DNA of 39,026 nucleotides from Chloroflexota bacterium (GCA_003141245.1 PLLE01000041.1:1-39026); one strand, 5' to 3'. Shown: positions 1 to 9,033, counted from the stretch's first letter. Program-made: numbers and translations. The notes: generated from the sequence alone by a model not told the origin.

Positions 1-2913
1 GCCATCTCGATCGATCAGAAGGGTGCCAGCCGAAACCCCCGGTCGACTGTCGGCACCGTGACCGAGATCTACGACCACCTGCGCCTCCTGTTCGCCCGAA
101 TCGGCCATCCGCACTGCCCGACGTGCGGCCGCGAAATCGCGCGCCAGAGCGTTCAGCAGATCGTCGACCAGATCTACGACCTGCCCGAGGGGACGCGGCT
201 GCTCGTGCTCGGCCCGGTCATCAAGGACCGAAAGACCGAAGGAGACCGGGTCTTCGACCAGATCCGCCGCCAGGGCTTCGCTCGCGTCCGTGTCGACGGC
301 GAGCAGATGGACCTGACGGATACGCGGCAGCTCGACAAGTACAAACGCCACACCATCGACGTCGTGGTGGACCGCTTCGTCGTGCGCCACGCTGAGGTTC
401 CGGCAGGTGAGGGGTCAGGCCAGTCGGCAAGCGCCGGGGCCGAGGCAAGCGCTGGGGCCGCGGCAGGCACCGGGGCCGCGGCAGGCGCTGGGGCCGCGGC
501 AGGCGATGCAGCTACCGGCGCTGCGGTTGGGGCAGCCGAGCCGAATCGGCCGCCCGATTCCACTCGGCTGGCCGACTCCGTCGAGACGGCCCTGCGGCTC
601 GGCGAAGGCGTGGTTTTGATCGCGCCGGCGCCGCGGGACGGGGAGGCGCCTCAGTTCGAGGAGCGTCGCTACAGCGAGCGCTACAGCTGCCCGTACGACG
701 GCACCACCGTCGACGAACTCGAGCCGCGCAGCTTCAGCTTCAACTCGCCCCACGGCGCGTGCCCCGGCTGCACTGGGCTCGGCAGCCGCCTGGAAATCGA
801 CCCGGACCGCGTCACCAACAAGAACCTCTCTCTGGCGGGCGGCGCACTCGTGCCCTGGGCTCGCCTGCCGATGGAGAACTCCTGGCACGGCAAGATCATT
901 GACGCGGTCTGTCGCCAGCATGGCTGGGACGTCAACGCGCCCATCAAGAACCTGCCGCCGGAGGCGCTCGACTACATCCTCTTTTCGGGGCGCGGTGAGC
1001 GGGTCGTCATCGGCTACCGCCACGAGCGAGGCGAAAACACCTACGGCGCCACCTTCGAGGGGATCATCCCGAACCTGGAGCGACGCTACCGCGAGACCGA
1101 GTCGGACTTCATCAAGTCCGAGCTGGAACGCTACATGGTCGCCCGACCGTGCCCCACGTGCGAAGGCAAGCGCCTGAAGCCGGAAATCCTGGCGGTCACG
1201 GTCGACGGTCGAAACATCTGGCAGGTCTCCACGCTCTCGATTACGGCTACCTGCGACTGGATCACCAGCCTGCCGGAGAAGCTGACCGAGCGCGAGATGG
1301 CAATCGCCCGTCAGGTCCTCAAGGAGATCTCGTCCCGCCTTGGCTTTTTGCTCGACGTCGGTCTCGACTACCTGACGCTCGATCGGACGAGCCAGACGCT
1401 CTCCGGTGGCGAGGCCCAGCGCATCCGGCTGGCAACCCAGATCGGATCCAGCCTGATGGGGGTCCTGTACATCCTCGACGAGCCTTCGATCGGCCTCCAT
1501 CAGCGCGACAACGCCAAGCTGATCGCGACCCTGACCCGCCTGCGAGACCTGGGCAACACCGTTCTGGTCGTGGAGCACGACGAGGAGACGATCAGGACGG
1601 CGGACTGGGTCATCGACATCGGGCCCGGGGCAGGGGAGCACGGCGGCGAGATAGTCGCCAACGGGCCTTTGGAGGCGGTCCTCGCCGAGCCGCGGTCCAT
1701 AACCGGCGCGTATCTGCGCGGCGAGCTCCAGATCGCGATTCCCGCAACGCGCCGCCAGGGCAGTGGCCAGTCGCTCGTGATTCGCGGAGCTCGCGAGCAC
1801 AACCTCAAGAACATCGACGTGGCCTTCCCGCTGGCACGTTTCGTGGCCGTCACGGGGGTCTCGGGATCGGGCAAGAGCACGCTGGTCTCGGACATCCTGT
1901 TCAGGGCTCTCGCGCGCGAGCTGAGCGGCGGCCGCGACAGGCCCGGCACCCACGATTCGATCGAGGGCCTCGACGCGATCGACAAGGTCATCGAGATCGA
2001 CCAGAGCCCGATCGGCCGGACGCCGAGGTCTAACCCCGCCACGTACACCGGCCTCTTTGCGCCGATCCGAGAACTCTTTGCGGGAACTCAGGAGGCTCGC
2101 GTGCGGGGCTACAAGCCCGGGCGCTTCAGCTTCAACGTCAAGGGCGGTCGCTGCGAGCACTGCAAGGGCGACGGCATCCTCAAGATCGAGATGCAATTCC
2201 TGCCGGACGTCTACGTTCCGTGCGAGATCTGCAAGGGCAAGCGCTACAACCGCGAGGCTCTGGAGATCCACTACAAGGGGCGATCGATCGCCGACGTGCT
2301 CGAAATGACGATCGAGGAGGCTCTGGACTTCTTTTCGCCGGTGCCCTCGGTGCGGTCCAAGCTCCGGACGCTGAACGACGTGGGTCTCGGCTACGTCCAC
2401 CTCGGCCAGCCGGCCACCACGCTCTCGGGCGGCGAGGCGCAGCGCGTGAAGCTGGCCACGGAGCTGTCGCGGCGGGCCACCGGCCGGACGGTCTACGTCC
2501 TGGACGAGCCCACCACGGGACTCCATATGGCTGACGTCGAGAAGCTGCTCCACGTCCTCCATCGCCTCGTCGACGCGGGCAACACTGTCGTGGTCATCGA
2601 GCACAACCTGGACGTGGTCAAGACGGCCGACTGGATCGTGGATCTTGGGCCGGAGGGCGGTGAGCGCGGCGGTTACGTCATCGCCCAGGGCACGCCGGAG
2701 GAGATCGCGCAGGTCCCCGGCTCCGCCACGGGCGAGTACCTTGCCCGCGTTCTGCGGGGAGAGCCGCTCGTGCCACTCTCTGCCGTCACCTTCGCGGACC
2801 TGGCGGGGCGCGGCGGTCCGGGGCTCAGATCAGACCCGGCCGTGGCCACGCTGCCCCTGCCCGGCAAGCGCGCCGCAGCCGCGGGCTCGCGCCCCGACTT
2901 GGCCGGCGACTGA
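1..2913 (+). CDS. uvrA: UvrA, excinuclease ABC subunit A (5' partial)
   Basis: UvrA is the dimeric ABC-type ATPase that finds bulky DNA lesions and loads UvrB in nucleotide excision repair. The frame is open from base 1, and the first residues ([20 protein letters not shown]) match the conserved segment after the first Walker A region. The gene therefore starts upstream, with roughly 80 residues missing by family comparison. Visible landmarks are an N-terminal zinc-type CPTCG, a middle [15 protein letters not shown] signature [14 protein letters not shown] (about nt 1399), the second Walker [10 protein letters not shown] (about nt 1855), the C-terminal zinc module with CEHCKGDG and [10 protein letters not shown], and the second signature [14 protein letters not shown] (about nt 2423). 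An odd Ala/Gly-rich insertion (about nt 400-560) lies in the region that forms the UvrB-binding domain in known UvrA and contains an 18-bp tandem repeat. The identification is secure. Confidence 0.97.
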   Translation, partial: AISIDQKGASRNPRSTVGTVTEIYDHLRLLFARIGHPHCPTCGREIARQSVQQIVDQIYDLPEGTRLLVLGPVIKDRKTEGDRVFDQIRRQGFARVRVDGEQMDLTDTRQLDKYKRHTIDVVVDRFVVRHAEVPAGEGSGQSASAGAEASAGAAAGTGAAAGAGAAAGDAATGAAVGAAEPNRPPDSTRLADSVETALRLGEGVVLIAPAPRDGEAPQFEERRYSERYSCPYDGTTVDELEPRSFSFNSPHGACPGCTGLGSRLEIDPDRVTNKNLSLAGGALVPWARLPMENSWHGKIIDAVCRQHGWDVNAPIKNLPPEALDYILFSGRGERVVIGYRHERGENTYGATFEGIIPNLERRYRETESDFIKSELERYMVARPCPTCEGKRLKPEILAVTVDGRNIWQVSTLSITATCDWITSLPEKLTEREMAIARQVLKEISSRLGFLLDVGLDYLTLDRTSQTLSGGEAQRIRLATQIGSSLMGVLYILDEPSIGLHQRDNAKLIATLTRLRDLGNTVLVVEHDEETIRTADWVIDIGPGAGEHGGEIVANGPLEAVLAEPRSITGAYLRGELQIAIPATRRQGSGQSLVIRGAREHNLKNIDVAFPLARFVAVTGVSGSGKSTLVSDILFRALARELSGGRDRPGTHDSIEGLDAIDKVIEIDQSPIGRTPRSNPATYTGLFAPIRELFAGTQEARVRGYKPGRFSFNVKGGRCEHCKGDGILKIEMQFLPDVYVPCEICKGKRYNREALEIHYKGRSIADVLEMTIEEALDFFSPVPSVRSKLRTLNDVGLGYVHLGQPATTLSGGEAQRVKLATELSRRATGRTVYVLDEPTTGLHMADVEKLLHVLHRLVDAGNTVVVIEHNLDVVKTADWIVDLGPEGGERGGYVIAQGTPEEIAQVPGSATGEYLARVLRGEPLVPLSAVTFADLAGRGGPGLRSDPAVATLPLPGKRAAAAGSRPDLAGD
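431..502 (+). repeat. 18-bp in-frame tandem repeat inside uvrA
   Basis: Four consecutive 18-nt units (431-448, 449-466, 467-484, 485-502) of consensus GCGCTGGGGCCGCGGCAG encode about 24 Ala/Gly-rich residues. Units 2 and 4 are identical and the others differ at a few bases. Because 18 is a multiple of three, unit loss or gain would keep the reading frame. Confidence 0.85.
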
Positions 2914-2941
2914 TCCGCCGCCGCCACCACCCCGTATGTGT

Positions 2942-3085
2942 TGCGCGCGGTACCCGGAGATCGACGTGTTCTTCGCCGCATCCGAGCCGGCGGCCTCCGC
3001 AGCGCCGGACACATTGTGCACAGCGGGTCGGAAAGTCCCCGCGGAAGTAGCTATCGTCGGTTTGACGACTCTGCCGTCAGTCGAC
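2942..3085 (+). pseudogene. Remnant of a LacI-family transcriptional repressor (effector-domain fragment)
   Basis: The gap after uvrA has one reading frame encoding ARYPEIDVFFAASEPAAS followed by CTAGRKVPAEVAIVGLTTLP. This resembles the conserved sugar-binding-domain stretch of LacI/GalR repressors (P-D-I-D-A-V-F-A-A-S-D ... G-R-x-V-P-E-D-V-A-V-V-G-F-D-D). Only about 48 residues are recognisable. There is no helix-turn-helix, no start and no remaining N-terminal two thirds, and the conserved FDD is replaced by LTT. It has the same orientation as the sugar-type binding protein that follows, the usual partner of such a regulator. The match was judged by eye, so it is moderately sure. Confidence 0.5.
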
Positions 3086-3184
3086 CCCGCCGCCGGCTCT
3101 CAAGCGTGCGGCGTGTGTCGTCCTGGCGGCCGAGCTGGTCGTCGCTAGGAGCACATGTCACCAGGGATTGGAGAAGGGAGCCCG

Positions 3185-4648
3185 ATGGGTAGAGAAGGAT
3201 TGCGCCTCATCGCGCTGGCCGCGATTACGGCGCTCGTCCTTGGCGCTTGCGGTAGAACGGTTGCCACGCCGACCACCGCTTCGTCTGCCTCGGGCAAGAC
3301 CGCGGTTCCGAGCGTTGCGTCTCCGCAGGGAATGACCGTGGTCCGCTGGTTCGTCGGCCTCGGGCAGGGGATCCAGCCCAACCAGATCGAAGCTCAGAAG
3401 GCATTCGTAAAGACGTACAACGCATCCCAGAACAGGATCTACATCAACCTCGAGATCGTCCCGAACGCCAGCGCATACGACGTCCTCAAGACCGAGATCG
3501 CGGTCGGCAACGCGCCTGACATCGTCGGCCCGGTTGGTGTCCGCGGCCGAAACGGCTTCGCAGGGGTCTTTCTTGACCTCTCCTCCGAGATCAAGAAATC
3601 CAACTACGACACGACGAAGTTCCCGTCGGCGATCCTTGACTTCCTCAAGCAGGGTGGCGACGGTCAGATTGGGCTGCCGTACCTTATCTACCCTGGCTTC
3701 CTGTTCTACAACAAAGACGTATTCGCGCGGCAGAACCTTCCTGACCTGCCAAAGAAGGTCGGCGATCAGTGGAACGGCAAGGACTGGACTTGGGACACTT
3801 TGAGCACGATCGCTGCCCAAGTCACACTCGACGCCAGCGGCAGGAAGTCGACTGATACCGGTTTCGATGCCAGCAAGATCGCACAGTTCGGCATCGACTT
3901 CCAGTGGGCGGACGCCCGCCGTGTGGCCTCTAGCTGGACTGCGGGCTCGTTCGTCGGCGCCGACGGCAAGGCCGCCATACCGGACGGCTGGAAGGCCGCC
4001 TGGAAGTGGTACTACAACGCCATGTGGAAAGGCCACTATGCCCCAACCGGCAAGTACATCAATTCCACCCTGCTGAACAGCGGGACGGTATCTTCGGGCC
4101 GCGTCGCCATGGACCTCTCTTGGGGCTGGGCGATCAGCACGTACGGCACGCTGGACAAGGACGGCAAGTCGACCGCCAAGTTCGCCAATTGGGACATTGC
4201 TGTCATACCTTCCTATGGCGGCAGGACATCGTCCCCGACCGATGCCGACACCTTCACCATCATGAAGACATCCGAACACCCGGACGAGGCCTTTCAGGCG
4301 ATGGTCGCGATCATGGCGGACAAGAATCTGCAGATCGTCTATGGCGGCATGCCCGCTGCCATGTCCGATCAGCAGGCTTGGTTCGACCAGTTCGATGCGT
4401 ACCTTGACAAGATCTTCCCTGGCAACAAGGTTTCTTGGTCGGTCCTTCAGGAAATGGAGAACTACCCTGCCGACCCAAGCCCCGAAGCCGACGTGCCGAA
4501 CTTCGCCAAGGTCATCCAGCTGGCCGGTGCTTTCTACACAAGCCTCCAGACCAACCCTGGCCTGAACCTCGACAACGAAATCGCGAAACTCCAGATCGAC
4601 ATTCAGAAGGCCTTTGACGAGACTGCGGCGAGTCCCGCGGCCTCGTAG
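3185..4648 (+). CDS. ABC-transporter extracellular solute-binding lipoprotein (family 1, sugar-type)
   Basis: This is a 487-residue lipid-anchored binding protein of the SBP_bac_1 (maltose/oligosaccharide) type, which captures a solute outside the membrane for an ABC permease. The start is ATG 3185, preceded by GGAGAAGGGAG, and it yields a short signal peptide with lipobox LGAC (Cys22). The in-frame ATG at 3155 would only lengthen the leader. The mature part shows family features: APDIVGPVG after a ligand-binding segment, GQIGLPYLIYPGFLFYNKDV, a WTWDTL helix, and a late stretch GGRTSSPTDADTFTIMKTS. A low-complexity ASPAAS tail ends the protein. No permease or ATPase gene lies next to it, so it is an orphan or works with a transporter encoded elsewhere. 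A LacI remnant just upstream suggests that a sugar-uptake locus once stood here. The substrate cannot be named. Confidence 0.88.
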   Translation: MGREGLRLIALAAITALVLGACGRTVATPTTASSASGKTAVPSVASPQGMTVVRWFVGLGQGIQPNQIEAQKAFVKTYNASQNRIYINLEIVPNASAYDVLKTEIAVGNAPDIVGPVGVRGRNGFAGVFLDLSSEIKKSNYDTTKFPSAILDFLKQGGDGQIGLPYLIYPGFLFYNKDVFARQNLPDLPKKVGDQWNGKDWTWDTLSTIAAQVTLDASGRKSTDTGFDASKIAQFGIDFQWADARRVASSWTAGSFVGADGKAAIPDGWKAAWKWYYNAMWKGHYAPTGKYINSTLLNSGTVSSGRVAMDLSWGWAISTYGTLDKDGKSTAKFANWDIAVIPSYGGRTSSPTDADTFTIMKTSEHPDEAFQAMVAIMADKNLQIVYGGMPAAMSDQQAWFDQFDAYLDKIFPGNKVSWSVLQEMENYPADPSPEADVPNFAKVIQLAGAFYTSLQTNPGLNLDNEIAKLQIDIQKAFDETAASPAAS

Positions 4649-4734
4649 GTGCCGTCCCAGGAACCCTGGACAACAGACGGCGGGGTCCCAGACTCGCTCG
4701 GGCCTCAGCCGGGCAGGGCCGAGCGGCGACCAGC

Positions 4735-4740
4735 TAGGAT
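4735..4740 (+). promoter_or_regulatory. Candidate -10 box (TAGGAT) for a leaderless transcript
   Basis: TAGGAT lies exactly 6 nt before ATG 4747. No Shine-Dalgarno sequence is visible, which fits transcription starting at or next to the start codon. No convincing -35 box is seen. The arrangement is nearly identical to that before rapZ (both run into TTAGCC(C)ATG). Confidence 0.4.
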
Positions 4741-4746
4741 TTAGCC

Positions 4747-5178
4747 ATGCCCGAGATCGAGTACGCATTCCTGGCCGACGCGGCCGAGGTTCAACCCGGC
4801 CAGAAGTTCCACGTCCTTGGCGGGGGCGTCTCGCGCCTGAGTGGGCCGACGATTCCGTTCCAGCATCCCCATCTGTCGCTGGTGGTGGGGCTCCGACTCT
4901 CTTCCACCGAGCGGAATCGCGAGCACGATCTGGAGTTCGTAGTGACCGCGCCCGACGGCACGAGGGTCACAAGCTCCACGGGCAGGGTCGTGGCCCACGG
5001 ACCGCAGGATCCCAACGACGTCATCCTGACCCTGGCGGTTGATCTCTGGAATCTCACTCTCGCATCGACCGGTGAATACGCAGTCAGGATTCTCATGGGC
5101 GGTTCGGAGCGGAAGCGTCTGTCGCTTCTCGTCACGCAGACTCGAGATGCTGTGCCGGAGCAGCGGTACCTGGCGTGA
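4747..5178 (+). CDS. Conserved protein of the DUF6941 type
   Basis: The product has 143 residues and begins MPEIEYAFLADAAEVQPGQK, then HVLGGGVSRL. This start resembles a family of small uncharacterised actinobacterial/Chloroflexota proteins that I recognise as DUF6941-like; the name is from memory. There is no signal peptide and no membrane segment, so it is probably cytoplasmic. The pattern of alternating short hydrophobic strands (LSLVVGLRL, DLEFVVTAPDG, EYAVRILMGG, RLSLLVTQ) predicts a beta-sandwich. No catalytic motif is visible. The start ATG has no Shine-Dalgarno but a -10-like TAGGAT 6 nt upstream. The stop overlaps the start of the next ORF (GTGA), so the two are probably translated together. 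Function unknown. Confidence 0.8.
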   Translation: MPEIEYAFLADAAEVQPGQKFHVLGGGVSRLSGPTIPFQHPHLSLVVGLRLSSTERNREHDLEFVVTAPDGTRVTSSTGRVVAHGPQDPNDVILTLAVDLWNLTLASTGEYAVRILMGGSERKRLSLLVTQTRDAVPEQRYLA

Positions 5179-5501
5179 CGAAGGCGGACCACGGACCGGC
5201 GCGCCACGAACGCCCGGTTATCGACGAGGCCGCGTTGGCGGCGGCAAGAGACGCCGAGCGGCTGCTCGATGCGGCGCGCGCGGGGGGCGCGACGACCTGG
5301 GAGGAGTACCTCTCGCCGGTGCCCGGTCAATTGCGCGATGCTGGGCTGTTCGAATTGCGCAGGGTCGCGCAACGGGCGAGGGCGGCATACGGGCCCCGGG
5401 CCTCCATCCGCGACGCCCTCCCGACGGAGCTCACGGAGCCGTTTCTGGCCGATCTCGATCGCCTGATCAAGGCCCTCGCCCGCGACTCGATGGAGCGCTG
5501 A
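5175..5501 (+). CDS. Small hypothetical protein, translationally coupled
   Basis: A 108-residue ORF begins with GTG 5175, whose last bases form the TGA stop of the preceding DUF6941-like gene (GTGA overlap). The product is charged and Ala/Arg/Leu-rich, largely predicted helical (for example AALAAARDAERLLDAARAGG and LLADLDRLIKAL-like C-terminal helices). It has no signal peptide, membrane segment or recognisable motif. The coupling suggests that its product works with, or in fixed ratio to, the upstream protein. No homologue is recognised. Confidence 0.65.
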   Translation: MTKADHGPARHERPVIDEAALAAARDAERLLDAARAGGATTWEEYLSPVPGQLRDAGLFELRRVAQRARAAYGPRASIRDALPTELTEPFLADLDRLIKALARDSMER

Positions 5502-5543
5502 CGGCCCTGACCCTACCTATTCGATCGCCGTGTGTCTTCGGAG

Positions 5544-5557
5544 CAGGGCCGGCCCTG
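5544..5557. other. 14-bp perfect palindrome in the gap before the RDD gene
   Basis: CAGGGCCGGCCCTG is a perfect 14-bp palindrome, with imperfect GAGC/GCTC continuation on each side. It sits 42 nt after the stop of the small ORF and upstream of a possible -10 box TATCCT (5576-5581) for the RDD gene. It could be a terminator stem or an operator; the sequence does not decide. Confidence 0.4.
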
Positions 5558-5637
5558 GGCTCCACGACCCCGGCGTATCCTCTGTCGGTTGGAGCAACGG
5601 CAGCGAGCCGCATCGATCGTCATCCGGAGGTCAGGGC

Positions 5638-7119
5638 TTGAGCGCGTGGCAGGCGGACGGACACGGCCAGACCGGCGTGCAGTTGCCGATCGGGCTCCGT
5701 TTCGCCGGCGCCGGCGTGCGGGTGGGCGCCTGGCTCATCGATGGCGCCATCTTCGCCCTCATCAGTCTGATCCCGCTGTCAGTCGGTGTCGCGCTCGGTG
5801 CCGTCGCCATGAACCCGCAGGCCGTTCAGCAGCTCGAGAACAGCCCCGCTCTCGCGCCGACGGTGCCGCTGGTCGTGGTCAACATGGGTCTGCTGGTCGC
5901 CTTCGTCTGCCTGTGGGTGGCGCTGGCCGTCACCTACTCCGCGTTGTGCTGGGCCTTCTTCCGGGGTCTGCCGGGGCAGCGGCTGCTCTCCCTGCAGGTG
6001 GCCGACGCCGCCACCGGAAGGAACCTTCCGGTATGGCGAGCCGCAGTCCGGGCGCTTCTGGTGAACGGCTTACAGACCGGCACTCTGGGCGTCCTCCTGG
6101 TGGTCGTGCTCGAGTTCATGGCCAGGATCAGTCCGGCGGACTATCCCGGGGTCGACGCGAACAGCTCGGCCTACCTTGCCGACCAGGCGGCGTGGGGTGC
6201 CTGGAGCGGTCTGATCACGTTGAGCTGGATCGCGTCGTGGGTCTGGCCGCTCGTTCTGCTGATAACGACCGGGGCGAGCCGGGACAGGCGCGGCGTGCAC
6301 GACAGGGTGGCGGGCTCCGTCGTTGTCGCGCGCGGGATCCAGCCGTCGCAGTGGGCGTACCCGTACGGACCCGGCCCCGGTCCGGTCTACCAGTACGTTC
6401 CGCAGCCGGTGCCCGGCCGGGAGGTCGGAGTCGGGCAGCCCAAAACGGTCCCCGATGGTGAACCTGCCGACGCGATCGGGACGGAACAGTCGGCGCCGGT
6501 GGTCCGGCCGGGAGTCCTGTCGCCAAAGTCTCCCGCCTCAGCCTGGGACAGTGTGCGGCCTACCACGCCAGGCCCCGCGCCGCGCCGCGTCTGGCCCAAG
6601 CCGAACAGGCCGCAGGTCCTGGGCGCGAAGTTGCCTGCAGGTTTGCGAGTGGCCAGCTTCAGTCGGCGCATCGGCGCCTACGCCATCGACAGCGTGACCC
6701 TCTTTGTCTTCTACATCCTCGTCGCCGCAGCCGTCGGCGGCACCGAGACCAGTAGCGGGTTGCCCGTGCCAGAGCGTCAGGCGATGATCATCGGGCTGAT
6801 ATCCGGCGCCGGCCAGCTCATCTACTTCGTGGCAGGGTGGTCGATCTGGCGCGGCTCGATCGGACAGAAGATGACCGGCCTGCAGGTCGGCGACGAATCG
6901 ACCGGGGGACGCCTCGGTTGGGCCGACGCGCTGGTCAGATGGGCCTTGCTACAAGGGCCCTTTGCCCTGGCGACGGCGACTCCGTATGGAGTGCGCAGCC
7001 CGATCGTGCTGGCGGCAGTCTTCTGGGTGTTCGTCCTTGTGTTCCGCGCCCACGACGACCCCGACGGTCAGGGCTACCACGACCGGCTGGTCCACAGTCT
7101 GGTGGTCGAGCAGGTCTGA
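5638..7119 (+). CDS. Tandem RDD-domain membrane protein
   Basis: This is an integral membrane protein of 493 residues with two RDD domains. The first spans about residues 14-200 (from LPIGLRFAGAGVRVGAWLID; several hydrophobic helices; ends near DRRGVHDRVAGSVVV). The second spans about residues 330-490 (from LPAGLRVASFSRRIGAYAID; ends DDPDGQGYHDRLVHSLVV). A Pro/Gly-rich, probably cytoplasmic linker joins them. RDD proteins carry the conserved Arg-Asp-Asp pattern and are mostly of unknown function, though some are reported as ion exchangers. The start is TTG 5638, chosen because GGAGG lies 7 nt before it; the frame stays open upstream from GTG 5530, but that stretch is not protein-like. The gene is convergent with the helicase gene downstream. 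Confidence 0.85.
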   Translation: MSAWQADGHGQTGVQLPIGLRFAGAGVRVGAWLIDGAIFALISLIPLSVGVALGAVAMNPQAVQQLENSPALAPTVPLVVVNMGLLVAFVCLWVALAVTYSALCWAFFRGLPGQRLLSLQVADAATGRNLPVWRAAVRALLVNGLQTGTLGVLLVVVLEFMARISPADYPGVDANSSAYLADQAAWGAWSGLITLSWIASWVWPLVLLITTGASRDRRGVHDRVAGSVVVARGIQPSQWAYPYGPGPGPVYQYVPQPVPGREVGVGQPKTVPDGEPADAIGTEQSAPVVRPGVLSPKSPASAWDSVRPTTPGPAPRRVWPKPNRPQVLGAKLPAGLRVASFSRRIGAYAIDSVTLFVFYILVAAAVGGTETSSGLPVPERQAMIIGLISGAGQLIYFVAGWSIWRGSIGQKMTGLQVGDESTGGRLGWADALVRWALLQGPFALATATPYGVRSPIVLAAVFWVFVLVFRAHDDPDGQGYHDRLVHSLVVEQV

Positions 7120-7124
7120 CATGG

Positions 7125-7157
7125 CCGCGTCGGCGCCAATTCGTGCACGCGACGCGG
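7125..7157. terminator. Candidate bidirectional terminator hairpin
   Basis: Inverted repeat CCGCGTCG (7125-7132) and CGACGCGG (7150-7157) with a 17-nt loop. It lies in the 60-nt gap between two convergent genes. No T-tract follows, so intrinsic termination is uncertain. Confidence 0.4.
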
Positions 7158-7179
7158 AGTCGATCACCGCCAATACCGG

Positions 7180-8898
7180 TCACGAAGCTGCCGGCTCGAG
7201 GCCCAGCTCTCGCTCGCTGAACGCCTCGAGCAGGAACGACGACGGCGAAGCCGGATCGTAGACGAGCGTGAGCGAGCGGCGCGCCCTGGTCCAGGCCACG
7301 TAGGCCAGGCGACGCTCCTCCTCGAGCGCGCGCTCGGGCTCTGGAGCCTCACGCAGCGAGCGAGCCGACGGAAACCGCCCGGAGTCGAGCCCGATGACGG
7401 CCACGTGGTCGAATTCGAGGCCCTTGGTGGAGTGGGCCGTAGCAAGGGTCAGGGCAGCGTCGTCGCGGCGCAGCTCCGAGATTCGGGCGCGGTGGCGTTC
7501 GATGGCAGCGCTCAGTTCCGGGAGCGAGCCATACGGCGCGGCCCAACCGACCAGGGCCGCTAGCAGATCGCCCGTCTCGACGGGGAGTGGCTCGTCCATC
7601 TCGCGCCGGTCGAGGTCCGATGTAGCACGCGGCGATGGATCGGGTAGTTCGAGCCCGCGTCTGGCCAGATCGACGAGCAGAGGGAGAAGCGCTCGGGTGC
7701 CTCCCGCCGTGCCTTCGGCCGCTCCTTCGGCCGCGCCTTCCGCCGCGCCTCCCGCCGCCCGCAGAATCGCGTCCACGCGACGATCTTCGGTGAGCAGCCG
7801 CAGCCTGGCGGCACGGAACGGCAGGCCCATCTCGACGGCGACGGCGGCGGCCGGCATCAGCTCCGAGTTGGTTCGAGCGAGTATGGCGCGAGTCCCGCCG
7901 TCGTCAGGCCAACTGGCGATCACCCGCCGGATGCGGGCCGTCTCGTCCGATCCGTCCGGGGCGAGGATGAGACGGCCCTCCGCGACCGGACCCGCCCGTA
8001 TCGTCTTGACGAACCGCTCCTCGTTGCGCGCCACCAGCCGGACCGCCCGCTCCACCACGACCGGCGGGCAGCGGTAGTTGACCGTGAGATCGATCCGCTT
8101 CAGGCTGGGAAGCGATTCAGCCAGGGCGAGGACGCGCCGGACGTCGGCCAGCCGCCAACCGTAGATCGACTGGTCGTCGTCGCCGACTAAGAAGATGCGA
8201 TTGTCCGGCGCCGCCAGCAGGAGAGCGAGGCGCAGCTGCGTCCGATCGACGTCCTGCGTCTCGTCGACCAGCAGGTGCGTGCAGCGCTCGCGCCAACGGC
8301 GGAGCAGGGGAGGTCGAGCCTCCAGCAGCCGAAGCGATCGAGCCACCAGGTCGTCGAAGTCGAGCCCGCCGGCGTCCTCCAGGGCCGACTCATAGGCGAG
8401 GAATGCTCGGGCGATCGGACCAGGTTCGGGGTCAGTGGCAACCTCGCGGGCCGTCACACCAATCTCCAGCTTGAGGCGGCTGAACGCGTCGTCCAGGCGC
8501 CGAACCACGCCGGCTTTGATGTCCGGCCACATGTCGCGTAGAACGGCTTCCCGGTCGAGCAACGGCTCCACCGATTCGCCACCATCGGCGAGGATCTCGC
8601 GACCCAGGGCGTGGAACGTCTTGACGCGAACCGCGCCAGCGGCGAGGCCGAGTGGCTCCAGCGCGGCGTTCACGCGCGCCGCCATCTCGTCGGCGGCCCG
8701 CTTGTTGAACGTGACCGCGGTGATGCCCGAAGGATCGGCGCCGGTCGCCACGAGCCACGCGATCCGCGCAACGAGTGTCGTCGTCTTGCCACTACCGGCC
8801 GGGGCCACGCACAGGATTGGGCCCGGCGGCGCGGTGGCTGCCGCGCGTTGGTCGGGCGCCAGCCGGTCGAGTCGTTCGCCGACTGAGGAGGGGAGCAC
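7180..8898 (-). CDS. UvrD/PcrA-like superfamily 1 DNA helicase (compact)
   Basis: This is a 572-residue ATP-driven 3'-5' helicase-like protein. The SF1A motifs appear in order: I APAGSGKTTTL, Ia VTFNKRAADEM, KTFHALG, II LLVDETQDVD, III VGDDDQSIYGWR, IV VNYRCP, V ATAHSTKGLEFDHV and VI YVAWTRARRSL. It is shorter than typical UvrD/PcrA (about 700 residues or more), so the 1B/2B insert domains are reduced. The start is GTG 8898. A 60-bp stretch (7702-7761) encodes repeating AAEG units between motifs IV and V. Two truncated copies of its N-terminal half lie on the same strand at 10883-11617 and 15415-16150. It is divergent from an ECF sigma gene. The exact repair or recombination role cannot be assigned. 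Confidence 0.92.
   Translation of the reverse strand: MLPSSVGERLDRLAPDQRAAATAPPGPILCVAPAGSGKTTTLVARIAWLVATGADPSGITAVTFNKRAADEMAARVNAALEPLGLAAGAVRVKTFHALGREILADGGESVEPLLDREAVLRDMWPDIKAGVVRRLDDAFSRLKLEIGVTAREVATDPEPGPIARAFLAYESALEDAGGLDFDDLVARSLRLLEARPPLLRRWRERCTHLLVDETQDVDRTQLRLALLLAAPDNRIFLVGDDDQSIYGWRLADVRRVLALAESLPSLKRIDLTVNYRCPPVVVERAVRLVARNEERFVKTIRAGPVAEGRLILAPDGSDETARIRRVIASWPDDGGTRAILARTNSELMPAAAVAVEMGLPFRAARLRLLTEDRRVDAILRAAGGAAEGAAEGAAEGTAGGTRALLPLLVDLARRGLELPDPSPRATSDLDRREMDEPLPVETGDLLAALVGWAAPYGSLPELSAAIERHRARISELRRDDAALTLATAHSTKGLEFDHVAVIGLDSGRFPSARSLREAPEPERALEEERRLAYVAWTRARRSLTLVYDPASPSSFLLEAFSERELGLEPAAS
7702..7761 (-). repeat. 12-bp in-frame tandem repeat inside the helicase gene
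   Basis: Five imperfect 12-nt units (plus-strand consensus TTCGGCCGCGCC) encode an Ala/Glu/Gly run in the helicase. The period is a multiple of three, so copy-number change would preserve the frame. Confidence 0.7.
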
Positions 8899-8969
8899 CC
8901 GCGCAGGATCTCAGGCGACTCTTCACCGGGGCTTATCAGACGAGCGGCGAGGTAGAGCCCCACGGGACG

Positions 8970-8997
8970 TTTTCACCTCGCCGTGCATCTATAGCAT
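8970..8997 (+). promoter_or_regulatory. Possible promoter of the ECF sigma operon
   Basis: TTTTCA (8970-8975) and TAGCAT (8992-8997) are spaced 16 nt apart, in the divergent gap between helicase and sigma gene. The resulting leader would be about 30 nt. This is weak pattern evidence only. Confidence 0.2.
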
Positions 8998-9033
8998 TAG
9001 AGGCATCCAGCCAGAGAAGAGGCACAGGCGACA

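Noticed and set aside
431-502. 18-bp repeats in uvrA considered as a CRISPR or iteron origin
   Set aside because: Units are contiguous without spacers and in frame within a coding region.
415-2604. Long minus-strand ORF opposite uvrA
   Set aside because: Antisense shadow caused by high GC at third codon positions; composition is Arg/Asp/Leu-rich with no recognisable motif, and the plus strand is clearly UvrA.
3158-4768. 536-residue minus-strand ORF opposite the solute-binding protein
   Set aside because: Antisense shadow; the plus-strand gene has a lipobox, a ribosome-binding site and family motifs.
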